Positions 1 through 8,267 of a DNA stretch of 64,000 nucleotides are shown here, piece by piece (within the stretch, counting starts at the first letter, position 1; every line of letters begins with the position of its first letter). Below the pieces are notes generated by a model. The model did no database searches and was not told the origin of the DNA. It saw only the letters and a program-made list of their open reading frames with translations. The stretch covers positions 857,892-921,891 of the forward strand of contig JALGYY010000017.1 in the NCBI GenBank assembly GCA_025782575.1, read 5' to 3'. The position numbers were made by a program, and so were the translations under genes. The DNA is from a bacterium. Its GTDB lineage: Bacteria > Orphanbacterota > Orphanbacteria > Orphanbacterales > Orphanbacteraceae.

Positions 1-356
1 CCCTCGTCAGCGAACACGCCGGCCTCGTGCCCGATACGATCGACGGACTTCTTGCTTTCAAAGGGGTCGGCCGGAAGACAGCTAATCTGGTGATGACCAA
101 CGGTCACGGCAAGTATGGAATCTGCGTGGATATTCACGTTCATAGAATCACCAATCGATGGGGGTACGTACAGACCGGGAAGCCGGACGAAACCGAGTTC
201 GCCCTCCGCGATAAACTCCCCCGCCGCTGGTGGCGATCGATCAATCGAATCCTGGTGACCTACGGCCAGAATCTCTGCAAACCGGTTTCACCATTCTGTT
301 CCGAGTGTGTGATGGTGGGGGACTGCGCGCGGGTGGGTGTGGAGAGGTCGCGGTAG
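1..356 (+). CDS. nth: Endonuclease III, 5'-truncated by window edge
   Basis: Base-excision-repair DNA glycosylase/AP lyase acting on oxidised pyrimidines; the N-terminal part lies upstream of the window and the frame is open from base 3. Visible are the helix-hairpin-helix with the catalytic Lys (GVGRKTAN), the downstream catalytic Asp in VDIHVHR, and the C-terminal [4Fe-4S] ligands in the exact Nth spacing C-X6-C-X2-C-X5-C. The protein ends about seven residues after the last Cys, as expected. The downstream lipoprotein operon is convergent. The family call is secure; MutY is unlikely because the C-terminal extension is missing. Confidence 0.93.
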   Translation, partial: LVSEHAGLVPDTIDGLLAFKGVGRKTANLVMTNGHGKYGICVDIHVHRITNRWGYVQTGKPDETEFALRDKLPRRWWRSINRILVTYGQNLCKPVSPFCSECVMVGDCARVGVERSR

Positions 357-359
357 GTT

Positions 360-419
360 GGGGGGCTCGGATGATCGAAGTCGCTCAACGCAGCATTGGA
401 TCTAGACCGGCAGCCCCCC
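360..419. terminator. Long-loop inverted repeat between convergent genes
   Basis: GGGGGGCT (360-367) pairs perfectly with AGCCCCCC (412-419) across a 44-base loop, directly between the convergent nth and lipoprotein genes. It could act as a bidirectional terminator, but the loop is long and no T-run follows. Confidence 0.3.
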
Positions 420-420
420 G

Positions 421-1734
421 CTAGTTCAGAGATCGATAGTATAGGAAGCGCGTTTCCCCCGCTTTGATGTCGAGAGGGCCGAGGTCGATCGAGTCGATCT
501 GTCCGCCGTAATGGCCATAGAGGTTCAGCTCGATCGATTCGTAGGACCCGGGCGGGACGACGAGTCTGGCAATATGAAACTCTCCTGGCAGAGTTTCCCA
601 GCTTCGGAGGTCGGCCCGTTCGTTCGCCGAGTTGAACATGTTCAGTACGAACCCCCAGAAGGCGCTCTTTTTTCTGACTTTGGCCACCTCAACCGCTTTG
701 ATCGTCGCCCGGGCGAGCTCTTTCAGCACGACTCTGCCGTAGCGATCCTCCAGATCCTTGATGGCAATACCGGTCACATCTTCGGCGAGCTCCGCTTGTG
801 CTGATCGATCGCCCACGCGAATCGTGGCGGAACGGATCTCAGTCGGAACGGCGCGAAAGACGGGAAACGCAATCGAGATGAGCTGATCCCCCGTACCGAT
901 ATGGAAGTCCTGTTCTTTCTTCAGAGGCGCCTGTCCGTTCTCGAATACAAATACGATCTCGCCCCGCCGCCGCTTCTCCCGATAAGGCTCCCAGGTTAAA
1001 TCGGGATGTTTTTTCCTGTACGCCTCGAATACATGATCGATCCGGTTTGCTTCAGCCACTCTCAGGATCGACTCGTTGAGCGAATAGGGTACGGGAGTGC
1101 CGTAAGCATCGCTGTAATAGCCATAGGCTTCGGCCGCCAGTCTGTAGTCGACGAGCGCCTCGTTCAGGTCACCCTGGGATTCATAGATGATCCCAGAAAG
1201 ATAGCGGGCAAACGCATCTTCACTGTAGACGCTCTTTTCGTCGTACTTTTCGCTCAGTTCTACGAGTTTGTTATTGAGAGCCCGGCACTCGACCAGCGCT
1301 TCTTCGGTCTCACCAAGAGAGAGATAATTCAGCGCCTTGATCGGATGAACGAGAACACGCTCGAAGTCCTCGCCCTTGTATTCCAGCATGTAGTCATTCA
1401 CCAGATAGGAAGCAGCTTCATCGGAGAGATCAGTGGTGAGGAGATCTTCCATGATCTCCTCCGATTCCGCGAACGCCCGATTGGACTCTTCGAAATCTCC
1501 ACGAACGTGGGCGATCATCCCCCGGTCAAAAGCATAGAGGAGCCGGTTCTTGTCATCCCGTGCATCCTCGAGGGCGACCAGCGCGCCGTCCAGATCGCCG
1601 TCATAGAATTGACTGTAGGCTTTGCGCCGCGCTTCCTGGCCGACCGCTCCGCAGCCGGCGAGAAACGGGATCAGCAGTAACCAGGCGGCGGCTCTTCCGG
1701 CCCGGCCCCCACCGAACCGTCGATTGAGGTTCAT
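421..1734 (-). CDS. COG3014-like TPR lipoprotein
   Basis: Predicted 437-residue lipoprotein: Arg-rich N terminus, hydrophobic stretch and lipobox FLAGC at about residues 24-28. Residues 35-230 are helical, TPR-like (repeated Ala/Tyr/Asp helices such as YSQFYDGDLDGALVAL); the C-terminal half is beta-rich. This architecture, directly downstream of an LpoB homologue, matches the COG3014 lipoprotein usually paired with LpoB. It starts 10 bases after the LpoB stop, so the two are almost certainly one operon. By family analogy it sits at the outer membrane and may assist penicillin-binding-protein regulation; the precise role is inference. Confidence 0.8.
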   Translation of the reverse strand: MNLNRRFGGGRAGRAAAWLLLIPFLAGCGAVGQEARRKAYSQFYDGDLDGALVALEDARDDKNRLLYAFDRGMIAHVRGDFEESNRAFAESEEIMEDLLTTDLSDEAASYLVNDYMLEYKGEDFERVLVHPIKALNYLSLGETEEALVECRALNNKLVELSEKYDEKSVYSEDAFARYLSGIIYESQGDLNEALVDYRLAAEAYGYYSDAYGTPVPYSLNESILRVAEANRIDHVFEAYRKKHPDLTWEPYREKRRRGEIVFVFENGQAPLKKEQDFHIGTGDQLISIAFPVFRAVPTEIRSATIRVGDRSAQAELAEDVTGIAIKDLEDRYGRVVLKELARATIKAVEVAKVRKKSAFWGFVLNMFNSANERADLRSWETLPGEFHIARLVVPPGSYESIELNLYGHYGGQIDSIDLGPLDIKAGETRFLYYRSLN

Positions 1735-1744
1735 GGCTGCCTGC

Positions 1745-2359
1745 TTACAGCTTCATGTTGCTGGCTTTGAAGTGCTTAGTGATCTCCGTAAAATCAGTCC
1801 ACTCAATGAGCGCCGTCTCGAGATCGATCAGGTTCATCGTCGTCTTGTAGGTGACGATTTTCTTGTTATCCAGCTTGGACTCGATCGAAGCGAGGTCGCC
1901 TGTCATGATGTACATGGCACCATATTGGCGCCCCTGCCTGACCGCCCTCGACGGATCGACCGCGCCCGAAGACTGGTATTTGTACTCATCGAGAACCGCG
2001 TCCCTCGAATCCTTGTCGAGAAACCGCACCCTCTGTGACTTGACGAGCATCGTACGAATGAGATCGGTGAGCGACTTGACGTCAATATGCTCAGCCGTGC
2101 TGTTCGTTACTCTGTCCACGATCAACACGGGCCGCTCGTTCGGATGGAGCGCGTGAAACTCGGAAATCCAGGGCGCGGACAGCACAGATTCCACCATGAT
2201 ATCCGCCACGATCTGATTATCCACATGGGACCACTTGGTGTTGTACTGCAGATCGGTCGTAGGATCGAGACGATCCATTTTGATTGATTTGCTGCAACCG
2301 GTGGCCATCATCCCGGCAAGCGCCAGAAGCAGGCCGTATCGGATCCTTCTTCCCATCAT
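1745..2359 (-). CDS. LpoB-type penicillin-binding-protein activator lipoprotein
   Basis: Predicted 204-residue lipoprotein of the LpoB family, outer-membrane activators of peptidoglycan synthases such as PBP1b. Signal peptide followed by lipobox MATGC; family features include RPVLIVDRVTN, a block of helices ending in VRFLDKD, and the QYGAMYIMTGDL strand. The start at 2359 (ATGATG) is chosen because GGGAGGGAG lies a few bases upstream and the signal peptide follows at once; the frame is open further upstream, but that extension lacks protein-like character. Operon with the downstream COG3014-like gene. Species-specific binding to a PBP cannot be judged here. Confidence 0.87.
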   Translation of the reverse strand: MMGRRIRYGLLLALAGMMATGCSKSIKMDRLDPTTDLQYNTKWSHVDNQIVADIMVESVLSAPWISEFHALHPNERPVLIVDRVTNSTAEHIDVKSLTDLIRTMLVKSQRVRFLDKDSRDAVLDEYKYQSSGAVDPSRAVRQGRQYGAMYIMTGDLASIESKLDNKKIVTYKTTMNLIDLETALIEWTDFTEITKHFKASNMKL

Positions 2360-2567
2360 GATTCTCCCTCCCCGAGCCGGTTCGCTTCGGCCCCGTGTCG
2401 AATCGCTACTCTCCCCGGTTGAGCCCAGGGGGGATGGGCGGCTCATTCTTCGCCCCAAGCGATTGTATCCTATTGAATTACCCCCCTCGTCCCGTCGTGG
2501 CAGACGTTGGCGGTCTCCCTGTCTCACCCTGGATACGCAAGAGCGGTGCCATATTCGCAAGGCCCTG

Positions 2568-2975
2568 TCAGCCTCCGGTGGATGGGGAAAGCTGAAAATA
2601 GACATGTTCAGAAGCGACGATCTCTTTGCCGAAGCTCCCTTTCGCAATCACCCGATAGTAGAGAGGCTGGCCGGTGGCGAGGTATTCCGAGACTTCAGAA
2701 GGACAGGCAAGGTAATTCTCGGCTGCGGATCCCTTCCAGATCTGCTTCATCGTCGGATCAAAGAGCTGAACCTCGTATTTCTTCGCGTCCCGGAGGGACC
2801 GCCAGCGGAACTCCTCAGGCGGTTCGGAGACCGACCCGATCGGTGACATGGGGACCAGGAACAGGGCACGGTCGGCCCGTCTGGAATCCTCCGCAGGAGA
2901 TCGAAGCCCGAAGTACCAGATGGCCAGGGCGGCCAGCAGCGTTACGGCAATGAGTGGGACAAACTCTCTTTTCAA
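2568..2975 (-). CDS. Membrane-anchored FN3-like protein
   Basis: Predicted 135-residue protein: a Lys-Arg start, one hydrophobic anchor (VPLIAVTLLAALAIWYFGL) and a beta-sandwich-like domain (EFRWRSLRDAKKYEVQLFD ... LYYRVIA) resembling the FN3-like units found beside FecR domains. The TTG start at 2975 is preferred because GGAGG lies 10 bases upstream and the anchor follows immediately; an ATG at 3074 would add 33 polar residues without a good SD. It is divergent from htrA and 208 bases upstream of the LpoB-like gene on the same strand. Function unknown; an envelope ligand-binding or scaffold role is a guess. Confidence 0.62.
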   Translation of the reverse strand: MKREFVPLIAVTLLAALAIWYFGLRSPAEDSRRADRALFLVPMSPIGSVSEPPEEFRWRSLRDAKKYEVQLFDPTMKQIWKGSAAENYLACPSEVSEYLATGQPLYYRVIAKGSFGKEIVASEHVYFQLSPSTGG

Positions 2976-3080
2976 GCGCCGGAATCCTCCGTTAGGGTAG
3001 TTAGGAGGTTCGATTGTAGCGCATCTCCGCTCAGAATCCAGAGTTAGCCCGGACTTCTTATCCGGGTCAGGCATGGCAAC

Positions 3081-3108
3081 GGAACTTCCACGCCTGCCAA
3101 AGGTTAAA
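3081..3108 (+). promoter_or_regulatory. Candidate ECF-type promoter of htrA
   Basis: GGAACTT at 3081-3087, about 16 bases, then TTAAA at 3104-3108. The first element is identical to the -35 core recognised by RpoE-like ECF sigma factors; the second is a weaker -10. It lies about 50 bases upstream of htrA, a classic envelope-stress target. Inference from motif only. Confidence 0.4.
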
Positions 3109-3157
3109 TAGGAGTAGAATTAATTGGAACAAGCTATCTAAACTCGGAGGATCAACC

Positions 3158-4630
3158 ATGGAACGCTTCCTCAGCACACTCACCCGGAGCCGCGCCACGC
3201 GCATCGCGGCTGTCCTCGCGTTTCTCGGCGCGATCGGACTGGCCGCCCAGTCCCAGCTCCAGGCCCAACCGTATTCCACTTCCCACAATGAAGCTCTTGA
3301 TACGGCTCGAAGCCTCGGGAAGGCCTTTACCGGAATCTCCGCGGAAGTGATTCCCTCGGTAGTCACCATTTCGAGCAACAAGGTGATCCGCCTTGCCAAT
3401 GGGAATCCTCACGGCGAGGAATTCGACCAGTTCTTCCACCGATTTTTCGGGACCCCTCGCGGCAAAGGGGGAGAAATGCGGCAGCGGGCGCTCGGATCGG
3501 GCGTGATCATGGGCGATGACGGCTACATTATCACCAATAACCATGTGGTGGCCGACGCGGAAGAAATTACCGTTACCTTGTCTGACGGCGAAGAATACGA
3601 TGCGAAGATCATCGGCACCGACCCCAAGACCGACATCGCGGTAATCAAAGTGGATGGCCGGTCACTTCACGCGGCGGAATTCGGCAACTCGGATGAAGTC
3701 GAGGTGGGAGAGTGGGTGCTTGCCGTCGGCTCTCCGTTCAGCATGAATCTCGGTGCCACCGTAACGGCGGGAATCGTTTCGGGGATGGGACGCGGTCTCC
3801 GGCTCGCCGATTACGAAGATTTCATCCAGACCGATGCCGCGATCAACCCGGGAAACTCCGGGGGCGCGCTCGTCAATCTGAACGGTGAGGTAATCGGCAT
3901 CAATACCGCGATCGCCACGAGATCGGGCGGATCCCAGGGTGTCGGCTTCGCGATCCCGATCAATATGGCCCGCAAAATCGCGAACGATCTCATTCAGGAC
4001 GGGAAAGTGACCCGCGGATGGATCGGAATAGGAATACAGGATATTACGAAGGATTTTCAGGACGCGTTTGATCTGCCGAATCGCTCAGGTGTACTCATTT
4101 CCCGTGTCTGGGAGGATAGCCCGGCTGAGAAGGCCGGCCTGGAACAGGGCGATGTGATCCGCTATCTGGACGACGACGAAATCGGAAGCATGAGAGAGTT
4201 CCGGAATAAAGTAGCCGGCATGTCACCCGGTTCTTCTGTAAAACTGGGAGTCCATCGAAACGGCAAGGTTCGCACGAGAACGGTTCGTCTCGGCACATTT
4301 CCTGACGACGAGGAAGTAATCGCCTCGGCACCTGCGGAGTCAACTGAGAAGCTCGGAATTGACGCCGCTACTATCAACGGGGAGCTGCGAAGCCGGTTCG
4401 ATCTCGATCGGCGCGACGGACTGGTCGTGGTCGATGTGAAGCGGGGTTCTGCGGCCGCGAGGAAAGATATCCGACCGGGTGATGTCATTCTCGAGTTCAA
4501 TCAGGCTGAGATCAGGAGCTTGCGGGATTACAGGGCGGCTTCCGGCGAGCTCGATGCCGGTGATGTAGCGCTTCTTCTCGTCGAGAGGGGCGGTGCGACA
4601 TTCTTCGTGGCGGTGCGTGTCCCTGAATAG
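3158..4630 (+). CDS. htrA: HtrA/DegP-type periplasmic serine protease
   Basis: Do-like protease/chaperone of 490 residues that degrades misfolded envelope proteins. A signal peptide ends near LQAQ (about residue 37). The trypsin-like domain carries His129 (TNNHVVADA), Asp159 (KTDIAVIK) and Ser234 (GNSGGAL), so the triad is complete. Two PDZ domains follow, at about 285-370 (GVLISRVWEDSPAEKAGL) and 395-485 (GLVVVDVKRGSAAARKDI). SD CGGAGG lies just upstream of the ATG. Monocistronic, followed by a hairpin, with a candidate stress promoter upstream. Length and domain order are normal for DegP/DegQ; which of the two cannot be told. Confidence 0.95.
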   Translation: MERFLSTLTRSRATRIAAVLAFLGAIGLAAQSQLQAQPYSTSHNEALDTARSLGKAFTGISAEVIPSVVTISSNKVIRLANGNPHGEEFDQFFHRFFGTPRGKGGEMRQRALGSGVIMGDDGYIITNNHVVADAEEITVTLSDGEEYDAKIIGTDPKTDIAVIKVDGRSLHAAEFGNSDEVEVGEWVLAVGSPFSMNLGATVTAGIVSGMGRGLRLADYEDFIQTDAAINPGNSGGALVNLNGEVIGINTAIATRSGGSQGVGFAIPINMARKIANDLIQDGKVTRGWIGIGIQDITKDFQDAFDLPNRSGVLISRVWEDSPAEKAGLEQGDVIRYLDDDEIGSMREFRNKVAGMSPGSSVKLGVHRNGKVRTRTVRLGTFPDDEEVIASAPAESTEKLGIDAATINGELRSRFDLDRRDGLVVVDVKRGSAAARKDIRPGDVILEFNQAEIRSLRDYRAASGELDAGDVALLLVERGGATFFVAVRVPE

Positions 4631-4669
4631 CGCCCGTTTTCGTACGGACGATTCAGCAAAATTGGTTGG

Positions 4670-4693
4670 GGTAGGGCTTGTAACAGCCCTACC
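4670..4693 (+). terminator. Hairpin downstream of htrA
   Basis: GGTAGGGCT (4670-4678) and AGCCCTACC (4685-4693) form a perfect 9-bp stem with a 6-base loop, followed by the pyrimidine-rich TCTTCTT. Positioned 40 bases after the htrA stop; likely intrinsic terminator. Confidence 0.7.
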
Positions 4694-4705
4694 TCTTCTT
4701 ATAAT
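4678..4705 (+). promoter_or_regulatory. Possible promoter giving a leaderless transcript
   Basis: TTGTAA (4678-4683), 16-base spacer and perfect TATAAT (4700-4705). The expected transcription start, about 7 bases further on, falls at or next to the ATG at 4712, and no SD precedes that ATG. The -35 overlaps the htrA terminator stem. Confidence 0.5.
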
Positions 4706-4711
4706 GGGGCC

Positions 4712-5311
4712 ATGTATCGGCTGATGTTAATTGAGCGGGCGATCGTCAACGGAATCGCCCGGCTGTTCCACTCTTTCGGAATGGCGGAGAAACATTATCT
4801 CGCGCCCCTCACCCGTATCAGCGGCGTCTCGAATGGGCCGATCCATATCGTATTCGTCTGTAAGGGTAACCTGTGCCGGAGTCCTTATGGTGAGTGGGCA
4901 TTCAAATCGGCGGCGGGCGACCGATGGGCCGATCGCTTTGTACTGGCATCCCTCGGCGTCAACGCACGGCCCGGGCGAGCGGCCTACCCGGCGGCAATCG
5001 ATGCGGCTCGTGAACGGGGCATCGACCTGAGCGCCCATACCACGGCGAAAACGGAAAGCGAATCGCTTCAGAAGGCCGACCTCATTATCGGAATGGAGCC
5101 CTCCCATATGCGTGCGATCCGTGCCATTGAACCCGGTCTGGCCCGGAAATCGATCTATCTCGGGGCGCTTCTACTCGATCAAGGCGAAAAACTCTGCACC
5201 CCTGACCCCTACGGCAAGCCGCCAGGCGACTTTCGCGCATGTTTCGACAAGATCGACCGGGCGATCGCGGCACTTCTCGGGCGCTTTGACGGGGCGGAGG
5301 TCACAGAATGA
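4712..5311 (+). CDS. Low-molecular-weight protein tyrosine phosphatase
   Basis: 199-residue LMW-PTP family phosphatase (arsenate reductase/Wzb type fold). The P-loop C-X5-R-S is seen in VCKGNLCRSP with nucleophile Cys50 and Arg56; the general-acid Asp lies in TPDPYGKP near the C terminus. A ~40-residue N-terminal extension precedes the usual start of the domain, so an internal start (Met24) is possible. Its stop overlaps the start of the ATP-grasp gene (ATGA), implying translational coupling. No SD is visible and TATAAT sits just upstream, suggesting leaderless expression. The substrate is unknown; bacterial homologues often act on polysaccharide-export tyrosine kinases. Confidence 0.88.
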   Translation: MYRLMLIERAIVNGIARLFHSFGMAEKHYLAPLTRISGVSNGPIHIVFVCKGNLCRSPYGEWAFKSAAGDRWADRFVLASLGVNARPGRAAYPAAIDAARERGIDLSAHTTAKTESESLQKADLIIGMEPSHMRAIRAIEPGLARKSIYLGALLLDQGEKLCTPDPYGKPPGDFRACFDKIDRAIAALLGRFDGAEVTE

Positions 5312-6564
5312 TCGCGCCGGTAAGAGGCACGCCACGTCTGCTCGTTCTCGACGGTGAGACCCGGATCGCTCTCGCCGTCGTCCGCTCCCTCGGAAGGGCC
5401 GGTGCCGAACTGCTGGTCGCCTCCGGCCAGCCCGATTCACTCGCACAGGTGAGCCGTTTCACCGACAGGGCTCTTCTCTCTCCCTCGCCCAAGAACGCCC
5501 CCCGGGAATGGATCGAATGGCTCTTCGATACGATCGAAAATGAAAAACCCGATCTCCTTCTCCCCCTCACGGACCGGTCGGTCACCCTGACCCTCGGAGT
5601 GGAAAAAGAGATCCGTGCCCATACAAGGCTCCCCCATGTATCGAACGAGATCTTCCAGGAGGTGGCGGACAAGGGAAGGCTCGTTCAGCAGGCGCGCATA
5701 CTTGGAGTGCCGGCCCCCCGCACGCTCCGGATACCACCGGTTGAGGACCGCCCGGCTGACCTGGCTGAGAACATCAGACAGTTTCCCTATCCCGCCGTGT
5801 TGAAGCCGGAGATTTCCGAGGTGCTTCACGAATCCCGGTTCGTAAAAGTGAGCGTCGAATATCCCGAGAGCGCCGATGATGTGTTGCGACTGATCGATCC
5901 ATCCGGGAACGCGAATTACCGGGACGTGCCCCTCTTACTTCAGGAGCGAATTCGAGGTGTGGGTGTCGGTGTCTTCGCCGTATGCAGAAACGGCGAGCCG
6001 CTCGCCCTTTTCGCCCATAGACGGCGGCTCGAGAAACCCCCGTCGGGGGGAGTCAGTGTTCTCTGCGAAAGTATTCCGCTCAGCCAGGCTCCGGTTGACG
6101 AGGCCCTTCGGCTCCTCCGCCACTACAAATGGGAAGGGGCCGCCATGGTGGAATTCAAAGAGCGGCCGGACGGAACCCCCTACCTGATGGAGATCAATCC
6201 ACGGTTCTGGGGTTCCCTCCAGCTTGCGATCGACGCCGGAGTGGACTTTCCAGCAATTCTTTACAGGTCGATTATCGGCGAAACCGATACTGTCGCCAAT
6301 CCTCCGACATACGAATCCGGCCGGCGGATGCGGTGGCTTCTCGGCACGGTCGATCATCTGATTATCCGGATGAAGCGTGAACCGTTGCGCGCGCTCGGTG
6401 ACATCATCTTCCGAAACGCACTCCTCATTCTCGCCCGCCCGACCAAAACATCTCTCCAGGTCTATCGAAGTGATGATCCCGCGCCGTTCTCCCATGAACT
6501 CCGCGATTGGATCCACGACACCTTTCGAAGAGTGGGCGCCCGCCGAAGATCGACCCGGTTATAG
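5308..6564 (+). CDS. ATP-grasp carboxylate-amine/thiol ligase
   Basis: 418-residue ATP-grasp enzyme of the carbamoyl-phosphate-synthase-like group. The N-terminal Rossmann-like pre-ATP-grasp domain starts RLLVLDGETRIALAVVRSLG; ATP-binding strands include YPAVLKPEIS and MVEFKERPDG, with the Mg-ligand segment YLMEINPRFWGS at about residues 290-302. It overlaps the phosphatase stop by four bases. The family ligates a carboxylate to an amine or thiol using ATP; no substrate can be assigned. The phosphatase-ATP-grasp pairing suggests a modification or surface-polymer context (inference). A strong hairpin follows directly. Confidence 0.85.
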   Translation: MIAPVRGTPRLLVLDGETRIALAVVRSLGRAGAELLVASGQPDSLAQVSRFTDRALLSPSPKNAPREWIEWLFDTIENEKPDLLLPLTDRSVTLTLGVEKEIRAHTRLPHVSNEIFQEVADKGRLVQQARILGVPAPRTLRIPPVEDRPADLAENIRQFPYPAVLKPEISEVLHESRFVKVSVEYPESADDVLRLIDPSGNANYRDVPLLLQERIRGVGVGVFAVCRNGEPLALFAHRRRLEKPPSGGVSVLCESIPLSQAPVDEALRLLRHYKWEGAAMVEFKERPDGTPYLMEINPRFWGSLQLAIDAGVDFPAILYRSIIGETDTVANPPTYESGRRMRWLLGTVDHLIIRMKREPLRALGDIIFRNALLILARPTKTSLQVYRSDDPAPFSHELRDWIHDTFRRVGARRRSTRL

Positions 6565-6565
6565 A

Positions 6566-6599
6566 AAGAGCCCGCGGGATTCAGGTCCCGCGGGCTCTT
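6566..6599. terminator. Strong bidirectional hairpin between convergent genes
   Basis: Fourteen-base perfect stem (6566-6579 with 6586-6599, GC-rich core GCCCGCGGG) with loop TTCAGG. It starts two bases after the ATP-grasp stop and 33 bases past the end of the convergent gene, so it can serve both. Confidence 0.85.
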
Positions 6600-6631
6600 A
6601 GCGAATCATTACAGTCTTGCTGCCGATCAGA

Positions 6632-7246
6632 TTAGATCAGATCGAAAACCTCAATCGTATCGCTCAGCACGATGTTCATGAGAAGATAAGCTTTCCACGA
6701 GAAAATCATTCGATCCTGCTCAGTCGGATCGGGACTGATGTCGCCGAATGTAATCGTGAAACGGAGAACCGGATTCGCCCCGTCCAGGAATGCCTGCAAA
6801 GCGTCGTTCATAAGATCGACACCCGCCGCGTTCAGATCGACCGGCTTTTTGTTGTGCAACAGGCCGGGAACTGATTCGCTGGAGAAGTTCACGATCGGAA
6901 CCGGACCGCCGGAACCGCCGCCGCTCAGCCACTCCACGTTCACCTGGCCGCTCACCTGCCATGCTGTCGGTTGATTGAACTGGGTCACTTCTATTGCGGC
7001 ACTCTTGATCGATGCTGTCGTGATATCATCTCTCGTGTATCCGTTTTCCAGGAGGATTTCCGCGATTTCCTCGCCGTAATCAACGGTAACCGGGTCAGCA
7101 CCGCTGTCGCTTCCGTGATTCTCCTCGAACTCCGCGCAGGTTTCACTGTTCAGTACGATATCAATGACTTTTTCTTCGAGGCAGCCGTCTCCCATGGTAG
7201 TCATGGCAAGAAGCAGCATGCCGAAGATCGTAAGCGCTTGTCGCAT
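6632..7246 (-). CDS. Exported protein of unknown function
   Basis: Predicted 204-residue protein: N-terminal MRQALTIFGMLLLAMTTMGD signal-like segment followed by Gly-Cys, which is only a weak lipobox. The mature part is acidic, with a Gly/Ser linker (WLSGGGSGG) in the middle and mixed alpha/beta character. Start at 7246 is set by AGGAG eight bases upstream; the frame continues upstream into the preceding gene but without signal-peptide character. It lies 22 bases after the DUF6588 barrel and is probably co-transcribed. No family recognised. An outer-membrane-associated partner of the barrel is possible but unproven. Confidence 0.7.
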   Translation of the reverse strand: MRQALTIFGMLLLAMTTMGDGCLEEKVIDIVLNSETCAEFEENHGSDSGADPVTVDYGEEIAEILLENGYTRDDITTASIKSAAIEVTQFNQPTAWQVSGQVNVEWLSGGGSGGPVPIVNFSSESVPGLLHNKKPVDLNAAGVDLMNDALQAFLDGANPVLRFTITFGDISPDPTEQDRMIFSWKAYLLMNIVLSDTIEVFDLI

Positions 7247-7268
7247 TATGTTCCGCTCCTTTCCCATA

Positions 7269-8189
7269 TTAGTTACCAAGAGCGAGGCCGACGGAGAAGC
7301 TGTTCTGGTCGGCCACGTTGTACTCACCATTAATATTGAAGAGCCAGAGATCCAGCGCCGCGCCCAGAGTCAGATGCGCGGTACTCGACGATTCGAACTC
7401 GAGATCAATCAGATTCTCGGCACCGCCGGCATCGGCGTCGTACTGGACGTCCATGCTGTAGCTATCGAACCCGAAGCCGGCATAAGGCTGGATCGGTCCC
7501 ATTGCCTTGCTTGCCTGTACGCCGATCGAGAGCGCGTCGGTCGAAAGTAGTTCATCTCCGCCAGAGTTCTCGCCCACCTTGAAATTCTGCCACATGAATC
7601 CGACGGCGATATCCACCGGAAAGAGCGGACTTAGGTACTGGGAAACGCTGTGCCGTCCGCCGATGCCGAAGAGGCTGATATCGCCGATTTCGGAGTCCCC
7701 CGTATCGATGGCGAAGTAGCGAATGATCGCTTCCGTACCGGCGAACGCGCCGATCCGGATTTGCGGCACCGCGAGTGAGAACGAACTGAGATCGAGGCCG
7801 CCCGGAAGAATGAACTGGGCGTTAGTGACAGGGTCCGTGGCGACGACCGCATCCGTCGGTCCTATGATCGTCGGCGCTTCCACAGTCGTCTCGGTCACGA
7901 AGCCTTCCGTGACCGCCTGAAACGTCTCATCGTCACTCCCGAACTTTACTGACATGACCCTCACTTCGAACGCGAAATGGGGGCCGAACGCGGGAACTTT
8001 CCCTGAGTGGAACCAGCCGTCGTTCAGGTTGGCCCCGAATGAATCAGCCAGCGGCTGAAGAAAGCCGGTCGCATTGTCACCTGTGTACGCCGATAACTGG
8101 TCCTCGATCTGAGCCGCAGCGGGCGCGGCCATGATCAGGACCAGAAGGGCGCACCCCAGACTCCGGAGCACGCTCATTGTTCCTGGCAT
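7269..8189 (-). CDS. DUF6588-family outer-membrane beta-barrel protein
   Basis: 306 residues; signal peptide cleaved after AAPAAA (about residue 26). The mature start with TGDNATGFLQPLADSFGANL, followed by a short DGWFHSGKVP segment, is characteristic of DUF6588 proteins. The rest alternates polar and hydrophobic residues as in a barrel and ends with antiparallel strands around FSVGLALGN. AGGAG lies seven bases before the ATG at 8189. First gene of a probable two-gene unit with the 204-residue exported protein. The family's molecular function is not established; transport or structural roles are guesses. Confidence 0.8.
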   Translation of the reverse strand: MPGTMSVLRSLGCALLVLIMAAPAAAQIEDQLSAYTGDNATGFLQPLADSFGANLNDGWFHSGKVPAFGPHFAFEVRVMSVKFGSDDETFQAVTEGFVTETTVEAPTIIGPTDAVVATDPVTNAQFILPGGLDLSSFSLAVPQIRIGAFAGTEAIIRYFAIDTGDSEIGDISLFGIGGRHSVSQYLSPLFPVDIAVGFMWQNFKVGENSGGDELLSTDALSIGVQASKAMGPIQPYAGFGFDSYSMDVQYDADAGGAENLIDLEFESSSTAHLTLGAALDLWLFNINGEYNVADQNSFSVGLALGN

Positions 8190-8267
8190 TTAGCTCTCCT
8201 TTCCATTGGAGTACGCGCGCCGGGAAGCGCGACGCCACTCCGCCCAGGCGGTTGACGGGAACTGCAG

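Noticed and set aside
1006-1680. 224-codon plus-strand ORF opposite the COG3014-like lipoprotein
   Set aside because: Antisense shadow of a gene with a signal peptide, lipobox and operon partner.
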